Positions 44,980 through 53,447 are shown, counted from the first letter of the stretch. The stretch is DNA of 64,000 nt from an uncultured Draconibacterium sp. (GCF_963675585.1 NZ_OY776414.1:2893001-2957000); one strand, 5' to 3'. Notes: generated by a model not told the origin, from the sequence alone. Numbers and translations are program-made.

Positions 44980-46554
44980 TTACTCCTTCGGAGTCTTATT
45001 CACTTTATTCTTTTTTAATGAAATAGCACCGGTTGGGCAACCATCAACAACTTTTGCTGCTGTTTCTGTTAATCCTTTTTCCAGAGCTTCGTTAAACGGA
45101 ACACCGATTACCACGTCGAAACCTCGCCCAACATATGTAAATCCAAATTCTTCGCCGTACTTTTCAGTAAGCCGAACACAAATTCCGCACTTAATACATT
45201 TTTGCGGTTCGTAAACCACTGATCCATGGTTAATTTGTTTCGAAATATTTCGTCGATCGCTGGTTTTAAACCGTTTCTGATCAGCAGCGTACGTATTGGA
45301 ATATTCGCGCAACTTACAATTATCAATCGCACGGCAGTCACAATGCAAACACCTCTTGGCTTCGGCAATGGCTTCCTCTTTGGAGAATCCTGAACGACCA
45401 CCTTTTTCAGGATAAGTACGTTTCCCTTCAACTGATTCTTTTAAATATTCTGCATACTCTTCCTGAACCAGTTTGCCAAACCTCGAATTAAACAAGCGCA
45501 GTTCGCCTTTTATTTCTACATTATTCAGAAATTGCATAACAGAAAAAGCCGCCTCTTTCCCTTGTCCAACCGAACGAACAGCCAAACGCGAAGAACGCAA
45601 CACATTTCCAATGGCAAACACTTTTTTATCCGAAGTTTGATAGGAGTCTTTATTAGCGATAATCCCTTTTGGAGTAGCTTTTAAACCATATAATTCTGAG
45701 TTTTCTTCAACTTTGCCGGTAGCAATTATTATGGCATCGAAGTCTTTTTTATACGACTCAAATTCAGAAGCACCAATATTCGATGATCCCACAAATTCCA
45801 CACCGGTTCTCAGAATTAATTCTATTTCCTTATCGAGCACCTCCATTGGAAGAATTTCTTCCGACAAAGAAGTTCTCAGCAAACCGCCTGCCTTTTCATT
45901 TTTATCGAAAAGTGTTACCTGAATACCTTCTAACTGAAGATAATACGCCGCGGCAAGTCCGGCCGGACCCGCTCCGATTACAGCAACCTTTTTACCTGTC
46001 GGGTTCGGTGTATTCCAATCCGCCGTATTTCCATCGTCACCAACAATACGTTTTAGCAGACAGATTGAAATGGGTTCGTCCACTGTTTTTCGGTGACACG
46101 CACCTTCACAGGGAGCCGGACAAATTCGCCCTAAAACAGCAGGCAAAGCAATGTCCTTCTTTACTACCTGCAAAGCCTCATCCAGTTTACCCGCAGCAAT
46201 CAAACGGTTCATTTTTGGAATATCCATGTGGGCCGGGCATGCAATCTGGCAAGGAGCTTCGCAGTCGCCAACATGCTCACTCAACAACAATTCCAATGCT
46301 GTTTTCCGCGATTCGCTCACTTCCTCATCATTGGTAATTACTTCCATTCCTTCCGAAACTTTTACCGAACACGAAGGAAAGAGTTTGCCGTTCGACTGGT
46401 CTTTTACCATACAAATCATACAGGAAGTAAAGTGCTCCAGTTCATCGTGCCAACACATATTCGGGATTTCAATTCCCATTTGCTGAGCGGCTTTCATCAC
46501 CGAAGTACCTTCCGGAACCTGAATTTCTTTGTTATTTATTTTTAGTGTTATCAT
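44980..46554 (-). CDS. Fe-S/FAD protein: NuoG-like ferredoxin head on a GltD-like FAD domain without NAD(P) subdomain
   Basis: 524 residues. [2Fe-2S] ferredoxin head with C34, C45, C48, C62. GltD-type Fe-S domain with C98, C102, C106 and C145, C149, C153. FAD motif VAVIGAGPAGLAAAYYL (about 190-206) and FAD-closing motif VFAIGNVLRS (about 312-321). C-terminal Cys clusters C402/C405/C407/C413 and C453/C456/C459 with C506. Only about 122 residues separate the two FAD motifs, and no second dinucleotide motif (GGGN-type) is seen, so the NAD(P)-binding subdomain of GltD/NfnB appears absent. Electrons would come through Fe-S clusters, probably from the adjacent NuoEF fusion. The last residues TPKE are encoded by a RAYT-flanking palindrome. 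Confidence 0.85.
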   Translation of the reverse strand: MITLKINNKEIQVPEGTSVMKAAQQMGIEIPNMCWHDELEHFTSCMICMVKDQSNGKLFPSCSVKVSEGMEVITNDEEVSESRKTALELLLSEHVGDCEAPCQIACPAHMDIPKMNRLIAAGKLDEALQVVKKDIALPAVLGRICPAPCEGACHRKTVDEPISICLLKRIVGDDGNTADWNTPNPTGKKVAVIGAGPAGLAAAYYLQLEGIQVTLFDKNEKAGGLLRTSLSEEILPMEVLDKEIELILRTGVEFVGSSNIGASEFESYKKDFDAIIIATGKVEENSELYGLKATPKGIIANKDSYQTSDKKVFAIGNVLRSSRLAVRSVGQGKEAAFSVMQFLNNVEIKGELRLFNSRFGKLVQEEYAEYLKESVEGKRTYPEKGGRSGFSKEEAIAEAKRCLHCDCRAIDNCKLREYSNTYAADQKRFKTSDRRNISKQINHGSVVYEPQKCIKCGICVRLTEKYGEEFGFTYVGRGFDVVIGVPFNEALEKGLTETAAKVVDGCPTGAISLKKNKVNKTPKE

Positions 46555-46593
46555 TTCTATTAAAGTTGCAAGTTACATGTTGCAGGTTTCTGG

Positions 46594-46708
46594 TTAGTTC
46601 TCGTTCCAATGTTTCTCAACGTAGTCAATGAATTTGCTGATTTTTCTTACTTATAATTGCCAAACTAAAAGCCAAATTGTAAATATCCAAATCTCTGTAA
46701 CTCTTCAT
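46594..46708 (-). pseudogene. Internally deleted four-helix-bundle (23S-IVS family) gene
   Basis: The start reads MKSYRDLDIYNLAFSLAI, the usual N-terminus of the four-helix-bundle family first seen in 23S rRNA intervening sequences. After a frame shift the end reads ISKFIDYVEKHWNEN and stop, the usual C-terminus. The middle, normally about 80-90 codons, is missing. Both sides carry GCAGGTTTC/GAAACCTG-like inverted pieces (about 46565-46592 and 46728-46742). Confidence 0.8.
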
Positions 46709-46739
46709 AAAGCCGTTTTTGTTATCAACAACCTGAAAC

Positions 46740-49082
46740 CTACCTTACATCAATGGCGTCAACAGGACATGCTGCGCGGCAGGCATCACATTTTATACAC
46801 AGTTCAGTATTAATCGAATGTTTTTCGTGTGGCGTAAAAGGAATCGCATCTACCGGACATTTCTGAACACATTTGGTACATCCAATACATTCATCGTTTA
46901 CCGAATAAGTTATCAGTTCGGTACATTTCCCGGTCGGGCAAACACCATTAATGTGCGCTTCGTACTCGTCCCTGAAATATTTCAAGGTACTTAAAACCGG
47001 ATTTGGGGCCGTTTTCCCCAGTCCGCACAAACTTCCTTTTTTGGTCCAATCGGCTAAATGCTCAAGTTCTTCAATATCGCCTTGTTTGCCTTTCCCCGAT
47101 GTAATATTTTCAAGAATATCCAGCATTCGTTTTGTTCCAACCCGGCAGAAAGTACATTTACCGCACGATTCTTCCTGTGTAAACGACAGAAAATAACGGG
47201 CAATGTCAACCATACAATCGGTGTCGTCGAGTACAACCAAACCTCCCGACCCCATCATTGCACCCATTTCAGACAAAGACTCATAATCAATGGGAGTATC
47301 GGCAAATTCGGCCGGAATACATCCTCCGGAAGGTCCACCAATTTGCACCGCCTTAAATTTCCGGCCATTGGCAATTCCTCCGCCAATTTCCTCAATTACC
47401 TGTTTTACAGTAATTCCCATGGGCACTTCAATCAGACCTCCGCGAGCCACTTTACCGGCCAGTGCAAACACTTTTGTTCCGGCACTTTTCCCGGTCCCAA
47501 TTCCTTTAAACCCGGCCGATCCTTCCCGCAAAATGTATGAAATCTGTGCCAGTGTTTCGGTATTGTTAACCAGGGTTGGTTTTCCCCACAAACCGCTTTG
47601 CGCCGGAAATGGCGGACGCATTCTCGGAAATCCACGGTTTCCTTCGATGGATGCAATTAAGGCACTTTCTTCACCACAAACAAAAGCACCTGCACCTTCG
47701 TAAATCTGAAGGTTGAGATTAAAACCACTTCCCAAAATGTTTTCGCCAAGGTAATTTCTCTCTTTACAGATTTTTATGGCTTCGCGAATCCGTTTTACTG
47801 CCAGCGGATATTCAGCACGAATGTAAAAATAGCCCTCATGAATTCCCACCGCATATGCAGCAATCACCATGCCTTCAATCACACGATAAGGATACGATTC
47901 CAAAAGCATACGGTCCATAAATGCTCCGGGATCACCTTCGTCGCCATTACAAATAATATATTTTGTATCGTTTTTTTCCTTTTTAACCAAACTCCATTTA
48001 AGTCCGGTGGGGAAGCCTGCTCCCCCACGCCCGCGAATTCCACTTTCTTTTACCTCCTCAATTACTTCATCTGAACTCATGGTTTCGAGTACCTTTTTCA
48101 TGGAAGTAAAACCACCGCGCTTAATGTATTCGTCCACATCAAGCGGATTGATGATTCCACGGTATTCGGTAGCAATCGGAACTTGTTTTCCAAGAAATGA
48201 GGCTACCGGTTTTTCGCGCATACTTATTTCGTAGCGCTCAACACCGTCCCAATTCCGATCGGTTTGTATGGTTTCAACTGTGTGAAGCAGCTTATTTTTT
48301 AGTTTTGATAACAAGCCGGGGGCTTCAAAATGATTTTCAACAATATTCTTTACGTCTTCGGGTTTCACCTTTGCATATAAAGTTGGTTCGCCCTCGTTCG
48401 GAACAATTTCAACCAGCGGCACCTGGTGGCACATACCTACACAGCCCACATGTTTCAGCTTTACACGCAAACCACTTTCGTTAACCACACTTTCAACTTC
48501 CTGCTGAATTTCCTGACTTCCGCTGGCTACGCAACACGATCCCAAACCGATGCGTATTTCGCCTTTTATTTCTGAACCATCCGCTTTCCGGGCTTTTTTT
48601 GAGTATTTTTTTCCGGCCTGGCTTTCAAAATCTTCTATAATTTGTCCCACCTGATCGGGAGCCACATGGCCGTATGTTGTTTCATCAATCTGCACCACCG
48701 GAGCCAAAGTACAACACCCCAGACAAGCCACTTTTTCGAGCGTGTATTTTCCCGACATGTCAGTTTCTTCGCCATCCGACAGATTAAATTCGCGCCGGAA
48801 AGCATCGTAAACCTGACCAGCACCTTTTACGTGGCAAGCCGTCCCCACGCATACTTTAATCATGTGTTCACCCACCGGAGCCAAGCGAAACTGAGAGTAA
48901 AAACTAGCCACTCCAATGATTTCAGCAGCAGAAATTTCAGTCTTTTTAGCCAGGTATTTCAGCACATCTTCGGGCAAATAATTGTATTCCTTCTGAATGG
49001 CCTGAAGTATTGGAATCAAGCTTTTTTTTGTTGATCCCTTTTCCGTGATTAGCTGGTCTATATTTTGAAAATTATTATCCAT
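46740..49082 (-). CDS. Fused NuoE-thioredoxin-like-NuoF-diferredoxin NADH module
   Basis: 780 residues from the ATG at 49082; the longer frame to 49112 is repeat-encoded (MSPRLCGVKN). Order: NuoE [2Fe-2S] domain (C78, C83, C120, C124); second thioredoxin-like [2Fe-2S] domain (about 175-265); NuoF with FMN loop RGRGGAGFPTGLKW, NAD-binding GDEGDPGAFMDR and N3 cluster motif SCGKCTFCRVG; then two [4Fe-4S] ferredoxin motifs CIGCTKCVQKCP and CIKCDACRAACP. This is HndA+HndB+HndC/HydB-like in one chain. It oxidises NADH or reduces NAD. No hydrogenase catalytic subunit is nearby; the FAD/Fe-S protein takes that place. Confidence 0.93.
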   Translation of the reverse strand: MDNNFQNIDQLITEKGSTKKSLIPILQAIQKEYNYLPEDVLKYLAKKTEISAAEIIGVASFYSQFRLAPVGEHMIKVCVGTACHVKGAGQVYDAFRREFNLSDGEETDMSGKYTLEKVACLGCCTLAPVVQIDETTYGHVAPDQVGQIIEDFESQAGKKYSKKARKADGSEIKGEIRIGLGSCCVASGSQEIQQEVESVVNESGLRVKLKHVGCVGMCHQVPLVEIVPNEGEPTLYAKVKPEDVKNIVENHFEAPGLLSKLKNKLLHTVETIQTDRNWDGVERYEISMREKPVASFLGKQVPIATEYRGIINPLDVDEYIKRGGFTSMKKVLETMSSDEVIEEVKESGIRGRGGAGFPTGLKWSLVKKEKNDTKYIICNGDEGDPGAFMDRMLLESYPYRVIEGMVIAAYAVGIHEGYFYIRAEYPLAVKRIREAIKICKERNYLGENILGSGFNLNLQIYEGAGAFVCGEESALIASIEGNRGFPRMRPPFPAQSGLWGKPTLVNNTETLAQISYILREGSAGFKGIGTGKSAGTKVFALAGKVARGGLIEVPMGITVKQVIEEIGGGIANGRKFKAVQIGGPSGGCIPAEFADTPIDYESLSEMGAMMGSGGLVVLDDTDCMVDIARYFLSFTQEESCGKCTFCRVGTKRMLDILENITSGKGKQGDIEELEHLADWTKKGSLCGLGKTAPNPVLSTLKYFRDEYEAHINGVCPTGKCTELITYSVNDECIGCTKCVQKCPVDAIPFTPHEKHSINTELCIKCDACRAACPVDAIDVR

Positions 49083-49091
49083 ATTCTTTAC

Positions 49092-49250
49092 ACCGCAAAG
49101 TCGCGGAGACACTAATATTTCTTTTTAAAATCGAATTTCAATCCTATTTTCAATGTGCGGCGCATCATACTTTTTCTTTTTAGACTAAAAACGTGGATGC
49201 GCCTTTTACTCACTTTGTTCGTTCTCCCCCGGGTTAAAACCTGGCTTATT
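49092..49250. repeat. Repeat-rich spacer between NuoEF fusion and propeller 2
   Basis: Contains CACCGCAAAGTCGCGGAGACAC (49092-49113), an inverted GGCGCATC/GATGCGCC pair (about 49152-49204), and a REP-like palindrome CCGGGTT-AA-AACCTGG (49229-49244) followed by CTTATT, resembling the RAYT hairpin plus CTATT. It carries no convincing gene; the open frames here are repeat-derived. Confidence 0.6.
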
Positions 49251-49271
49251 AAAATCAAACATCCTTTATGT

Positions 49272-51137
49272 TTATTTTCCGATGCAATACAAATTATTCT
49301 CGCCACGAATATAAATCCGGCCATCGCTGAATGCAGGAGTTGTTCCGGCAGTTTCGCCCAATTCATTTTCGCTGATCTTTTTCAACTCTTTTGAGAACTC
49401 GTAAATACGCATTACTCCGTCGTTGTCCATCATAAACAATTTACCGTCCGCAACTACGGGCGATGCATATAAGGTTGATCCCAAATCGTCTTCCCAGAAT
49501 TGTTCGCCTGTTTTTGCATCGTAGCAAACCAGAACACCATAACTTGTTGCAATAATCAATAATCCACTGTGTGCCAGCGGACTTGCAGCTTCCGGCATGT
49601 ATTCGTCGTTCTCCCAAATTATTGAAGCATTTTTTGGATCGATGGCAACCAATCGCGCATATTCGTTGGCGGCAAAAACAACACCATCGCTAAAAGCAGC
49701 CGAAGGGCCAACTTCACCCATCATACATTCCACTTGCCAAAGTTCCTTTCCGGTTTCAACATCGTAACCGGCAACAATTGGATCGGCTGTTAAAACAACC
49801 TGATACTTACCATCAATCTCAGCTAATATAGGACTCGCCCACGAGATTTTAGAGTCGCGTACCGTTTCCCAAACCGTTTCTCCGTTTGAAGTATTCAATG
49901 CCAATATTTTGCCGCCCCTATTTGTATCGTACTGAACCAAAACTTTGTTTGCCCAGGTAATTAAGGAAGACGAATGACCGTAATGATTGTCGGGCACACC
50001 TAAATTTCGAGCCCACAAACGTTTGCCATTCAAATCAAAAGCGATCACATCGCCAGTGGCAAAAATGGCATAAACTCCTTTATTATCAACGGTTAATGTA
50101 GGTGCCGCGAGGCCGGTATCTTCCGTTACCCGCGGCGGACTTGCCGGCGATCCCGGAACATTATCAGCTACACCGGTCCAAAGTAATTTCCCATCGTTGC
50201 GGTTGTAACAATATACTTCGCGTGTGGTATTGTCGGCGCCGGCAATAAATATTTTATCGCCCCAAATAACCGGCGAATTATAGCCATGTTTTGGAATGGG
50301 CGATTTCCAGAGTACGTTTGTTCCTGCAGATCCGTTCCATGTTGTAGGAATATTTTTATGAGCAATTACGCCTTGTCCAAGTGGCCCGCGCAATGAATTG
50401 TGATTTTTCTGCAAGTCGGCCAAAGTTATTCCGGTTGCAACTGCTGTTTTAGCCGCCGGTTCTTTTTGTGCATGCGTATTCTTTTCTTCTGTTATTTCCG
50501 TCTCTTCAGCAACATTTTCATCCGAATCTGATTTTTCGGTTTCGGTATTTTTTACCGTGCTTGTTTCAGCAACTTCGGTTTTTGAAATTTCGCCAACTTC
50601 AATCACTTCTATTCCTTCGGTTTCGGGAGATGATACGGCTTCGGCAGATTGTGTTTCAGTATTGTAATAATTTAAGTGATTTACTGTGGCAAATGAAGCC
50701 AATACAGCCAATATCAACACCGTTGCTCCCACAATTATAATTCCTTTCTGAGCAAGAATCCGACTTGCAATTTCATTTTCAAGTTTGGCATCAGGTTCTT
50801 CAATTTTACTTTTTACAGAATAATAAACTCGTAATGCAAATGCCAGAATAATGGCTCCAAACAACAACAAATATGCGCCGGTTTTAACCTGCCACTGGCT
50901 GTTGAAATACGCTTTGCGGGCCAGCAAATCAAAATTGCGGATTTCTACTTTTAATTCATCGTTATTGGGTTCCTGTTTGAGGCGCTGAACCAATGCCTCA
51001 AGCGCCTTGCTTTCGATGGGGTCGGTTTTGGAAACCTGCCAAAAGTTAAGAAGCAACAACATGGCCACCGCAAGGCAAAAAATACCGGCTATTACAGCTA
51101 TGTTTTGTGAAAGTTTCAGTTTATCAGTTGTATTCAT
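49272..51137 (-). CDS. Membrane PQQ-like beta-propeller protein 2
   Basis: 621 residues from the ATG at 51137 (MNTTDKLKLSQ). Three hydrophobic segments (about 12-34, 88-108, 133-153) are followed by a Glu/Thr-rich linker (about 165-235) and a C-terminal PQQ-like propeller (LLWTGVADNVPGSPASPPRV, GKILALNTSNGETVWETV, GVLVCYDAKTGEQFWEDDLG). The membrane part is unique among the six paralogs here. It may dock the propeller near the polyferredoxin encoded upstream. Cofactor unknown. Confidence 0.88.
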   Translation of the reverse strand: MNTTDKLKLSQNIAVIAGIFCLAVAMLLLLNFWQVSKTDPIESKALEALVQRLKQEPNNDELKVEIRNFDLLARKAYFNSQWQVKTGAYLLLFGAIILAFALRVYYSVKSKIEEPDAKLENEIASRILAQKGIIIVGATVLILAVLASFATVNHLNYYNTETQSAEAVSSPETEGIEVIEVGEISKTEVAETSTVKNTETEKSDSDENVAEETEITEEKNTHAQKEPAAKTAVATGITLADLQKNHNSLRGPLGQGVIAHKNIPTTWNGSAGTNVLWKSPIPKHGYNSPVIWGDKIFIAGADNTTREVYCYNRNDGKLLWTGVADNVPGSPASPPRVTEDTGLAAPTLTVDNKGVYAIFATGDVIAFDLNGKRLWARNLGVPDNHYGHSSSLITWANKVLVQYDTNRGGKILALNTSNGETVWETVRDSKISWASPILAEIDGKYQVVLTADPIVAGYDVETGKELWQVECMMGEVGPSAAFSDGVVFAANEYARLVAIDPKNASIIWENDEYMPEAASPLAHSGLLIIATSYGVLVCYDAKTGEQFWEDDLGSTLYASPVVADGKLFMMDNDGVMRIYEFSKELKKISENELGETAGTTPAFSDGRIYIRGENNLYCIGK

Positions 51138-51270
51138 ATTTTTTTTAATCGCTGGAAGATTGAAAACCAAGTTGGATGTATTTATCCTGAAGGTATCTCA
51201 ACCTGCATTATTTATTCTTTTCTTATATCAATTTTGTTTGTTAAAATCAATTCAACGGTTTATTAATTTG

Positions 51271-52680
51271 TCATTTTTCCACCGGGCAATAATCAACACA
51301 ACGTGCGCAACTAAAACAATCGCCTTTGTGTGGTTCGTAGTCCTGACGCTTTCTGAAAACCACTGTATTTAGTAGAGTCATTCCAATTACCAAGCCCAGA
51401 AATCCCCCGGCAATCATGCTGCCAATGTAGAATTTATGACGAATAACTTCTGCTTCGGCAACCAATGTTTCCATAGATTTGCCGGAAGCCAGAAAGGTTT
51501 GAATGTCAATGTTATCGGGATCGTTTTTTAATTCGGGCTGCGAAATCATCAACTCCGCCAAATAAACATCGGGATTTGCTTTTGATAAAAAGGTATGTGA
51601 TTTTGCTCCTGCAAATACACCCAATGCCACCCACAACGGAATTACCAATGCGTAGGTAATAAAGCGTTTCGGCCCCAATCCAGACTTGATTACCTCTTTT
51701 TCGTTTGTTGGAAAATCGATGGCATCAAACGGACAGGAATGAGTGCACAATTTACACTGGATACACTTGTTTGGCGTAATGGTTAAATGCCATTTCGAGA
51801 AACGCGACATCCAGCTAAGCAACACTCCGTACGGACACAAAAACCGGCAATACGGACGCGCCACAAACATTCCCATTAAGAGGAATGCAACACCAAGCAC
51901 AATCATATGAAACTTGGCATCCATTCGGAAAATACCTACAAAGGGATCGTAACGACAAATGATAAAATCGGTTCCGGTGGCCGCAAAAAGCACAGCCAAA
52001 GCCAGGTAGACGTATGGAATTAACCCCAGGGTTTTATTCAGCCATTTGGGCAAACTAATCGGTTTTATAACCACCAGGTCCTGAATGGCTCCGAGTGGAC
52101 AAGCTCCTGCACAAAATGTTCTTCCAAAAAACAAGGTGAACAATAGCGGTAACAGAAAAAACAGCAAGGCCGTGAGCGAAATCGCGTAGCCGGAATCAAA
52201 AAAAGAAAGCGTAACGTTTTGAATAGATCCAATGCTGCAAATGCATCCGTTGCGGTAAAAACCAAAATAAATTAAAGTGAATATGGATAGCCATAAAATA
52301 CCTTGCCGGGAGCGCGATTTTAGTGCAAAATAAGTAGCCAGCGAAAGCACAAAAAGCAACACTAACACATCGAAATACTCCATTGCCAAAGCTCTGGGCT
52401 CGGGAGTTACCGGCGATGGTTGAGTATATCCTGTATCGAATTCAGGTTTTGGAAATCGTTGTTTTTGCGCAAAAGTGGAAACTGTAAGCAGCAAAAACAC
52501 CAGCGTAAAAAAGACAAATTTTAGTTTTTTCAATGTAAACAATTTTCGGTTTATTGTTGGTTTAAGAGTAGGTTCTGTTTGATGATTTTCAAAAAAAGAC
52601 GGATACCGGTCTTCACTTTTTAAACTACAAATTGAAGCCTGAGGACTTAAAACCATATTTCTGTTTTCACCATTATTCAT
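51271..52680 (-). CDS. NapH/NosR-like membrane polyferredoxin
   Basis: 469 residues with about six membrane segments. Two CxxxCP motifs, FCAGACPLGAIQD and YCRFLCPYGVLLSW, are the NapH/NosR hallmark. A ferredoxin pair follows in CIQCKLCTHSCPFDAID, with an extra C-terminal motif CFSCARCVDYCPVE after a late membrane helix. NapH-type proteins pass electrons between quinol and periplasmic Fe-S partners. The annotated start adds about 49 residues before a signal-like LKKLKFVFFTLVFLLLTVSTFA; a TTG at 52533 is an alternative start. It lies 7 nt after the Tat ferredoxin gene. Confidence 0.9.
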   Translation of the reverse strand: MNNGENRNMVLSPQASICSLKSEDRYPSFFENHQTEPTLKPTINRKLFTLKKLKFVFFTLVFLLLTVSTFAQKQRFPKPEFDTGYTQPSPVTPEPRALAMEYFDVLVLLFVLSLATYFALKSRSRQGILWLSIFTLIYFGFYRNGCICSIGSIQNVTLSFFDSGYAISLTALLFFLLPLLFTLFFGRTFCAGACPLGAIQDLVVIKPISLPKWLNKTLGLIPYVYLALAVLFAATGTDFIICRYDPFVGIFRMDAKFHMIVLGVAFLLMGMFVARPYCRFLCPYGVLLSWMSRFSKWHLTITPNKCIQCKLCTHSCPFDAIDFPTNEKEVIKSGLGPKRFITYALVIPLWVALGVFAGAKSHTFLSKANPDVYLAELMISQPELKNDPDNIDIQTFLASGKSMETLVAEAEVIRHKFYIGSMIAGGFLGLVIGMTLLNTVVFRKRQDYEPHKGDCFSCARCVDYCPVEK

Positions 52681-52687
52681 TTTAAAA

Positions 52688-53266
52688 TCAGGCTTTGAAG
52701 TTGTTGGTAAAATCGCCTTTTACTTTATAAGCTTCACTTGCCGGCACACGACTAATGGCGTCTGACGGGCAAACCTGCGCGATTGAACAAATATTACAAT
52801 TAAGACAGCGGTCATGAATGATTTGAAGGTGCATGGAACCGTTTCCAAACGAAGTACATCCGGCAACACATTTTCCGCAACCAATGCACAATTCCTCATC
52901 AATATGATATTCAAAATAAGGCTCCTCAATAAACCGGCGTTCGATGGCCGCGGTAGGACAAAGTTGGTTTTCGGCTGCGGTACTTTGTTTATTTGCATCT
53001 GGTTTTAAATAGCCTCCACACAAATCGCAATAACCACACAAATCGAATGCATGTAAACATTTTACCGCGGAAGGTGCCATAACACAATCAGTTGCACAAC
53101 GTCCGCACTGTGTACATTTAAATGGATCGATTTGCCAAACATAATCTTGCCCGCTAACCTTTGTTAAAGCCGCAACACTAACCGTACCCAACGATAAAAG
53201 TAACGATGCCCTTACTCCGTTTTGAATAAAGTTTCGCCTGCTTTGTGATTTACTTTTCTTTTCCAT
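52688..53266 (-). CDS. Tat-exported ferredoxin with about four [4Fe-4S] motifs (NapG-like)
   Basis: 192 residues. Tat signal SRRNFIQNGVRASLLLSLG with the twin Arg near the N-terminus, so the folded Fe-S protein is probably moved to the periplasm. Cys groups: CTQCGRCATDC, CGYCDLCGG with a later LCP, CIGCGKCVAGC and CLNCNICSIAQVCP. This is the NapG/MauM plan. With the NapH-like protein encoded next it forms a NapGH-type pair. An unusually perfect Shine-Dalgarno precedes it. Confidence 0.92.
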   Translation of the reverse strand: MEKKSKSQSRRNFIQNGVRASLLLSLGTVSVAALTKVSGQDYVWQIDPFKCTQCGRCATDCVMAPSAVKCLHAFDLCGYCDLCGGYLKPDANKQSTAAENQLCPTAAIERRFIEEPYFEYHIDEELCIGCGKCVAGCTSFGNGSMHLQIIHDRCLNCNICSIAQVCPSDAISRVPASEAYKVKGDFTNNFKA

Positions 53267-53447
53267 CTCGCTCCTCCTTTACTTCCGGATTTACACAATT
53301 TGAAACCTTACCGCAATTTTTGCAGCTTGGCGAAACCGAACAGCTGGCCGAAACCTTTTTATTTACAACCAGATAACCTGCTGAAGCTGCCATTCCTCCA
53401 AGTATCAATAATCTTCCTGTGGTTTTGAAAAATTCCTTTCTATTCAT
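53250..53447 (-). CDS. Small exported Cys-rich protein
   Basis: 65 residues. An N-terminal hydrophobic segment (RLLILGGMAASAGYLVV, about 12-28) preceded by a Tat-like NRKEFFKTTG, then CSVSPSCKNCGKVSNC with four cysteines in 16 residues, then a charged tail. It could bind a metal or Fe-S cluster, or serve as a small partner of the ferredoxin. It overlaps the ferredoxin start by 17 nt. No family recognised. Confidence 0.75.
   Translation of the reverse strand: MNRKEFFKTTGRLLILGGMAASAGYLVVNKKVSASCSVSPSCKNCGKVSNCVNPEVKEERDGKEK
53273..53280 (-). promoter_or_regulatory. Perfect Shine-Dalgarno before the Tat ferredoxin
   Basis: AAAGGAGG, 6 nt before the ATG at 53266. Bacteroidota genes seldom carry such sites, so this one stands out. 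It lies inside the last codons of the upstream small gene and may reinitiate translation. Confidence 0.7.

Larger units (their letters stand above)
44362..44994. mobile_element. RAYT-type element with nested inverted hairpins
   Basis: The transposase gene is bracketed symmetrically by palindromes. Left to right: AATCC/GGATT hairpin (44362-44376), long IR with CCGTAGGT-AAA-ACCTACGG (44385-44408), AACCC/GGGTT hairpin (44431-44445), gene, GAACCC/GGGTTC (44913-44930), IR copy CCGTAGGT-TCC-ACCTACGG (44950-44973), ACTCC/GGAGT (44982-44994). The long IRs agree at 22 of 24 positions in inverted orientation. Confidence 0.85.

Noticed and set aside
44980-49082. An [FeFe]-hydrogenase or canonical Nfn/Stn transhydrogenase
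   Set aside because: No H-cluster motifs are present, and the GltD-like part lacks the NAD(P)-binding subdomain needed for a standard transhydrogenase; kept as a variant.
49112-49366. An 84-residue ORF on the minus strand between propeller 2 and the NuoEF fusion
   Set aside because: It overlaps the propeller 2 end out of frame and runs through dispersed repeats; no recognisable protein.
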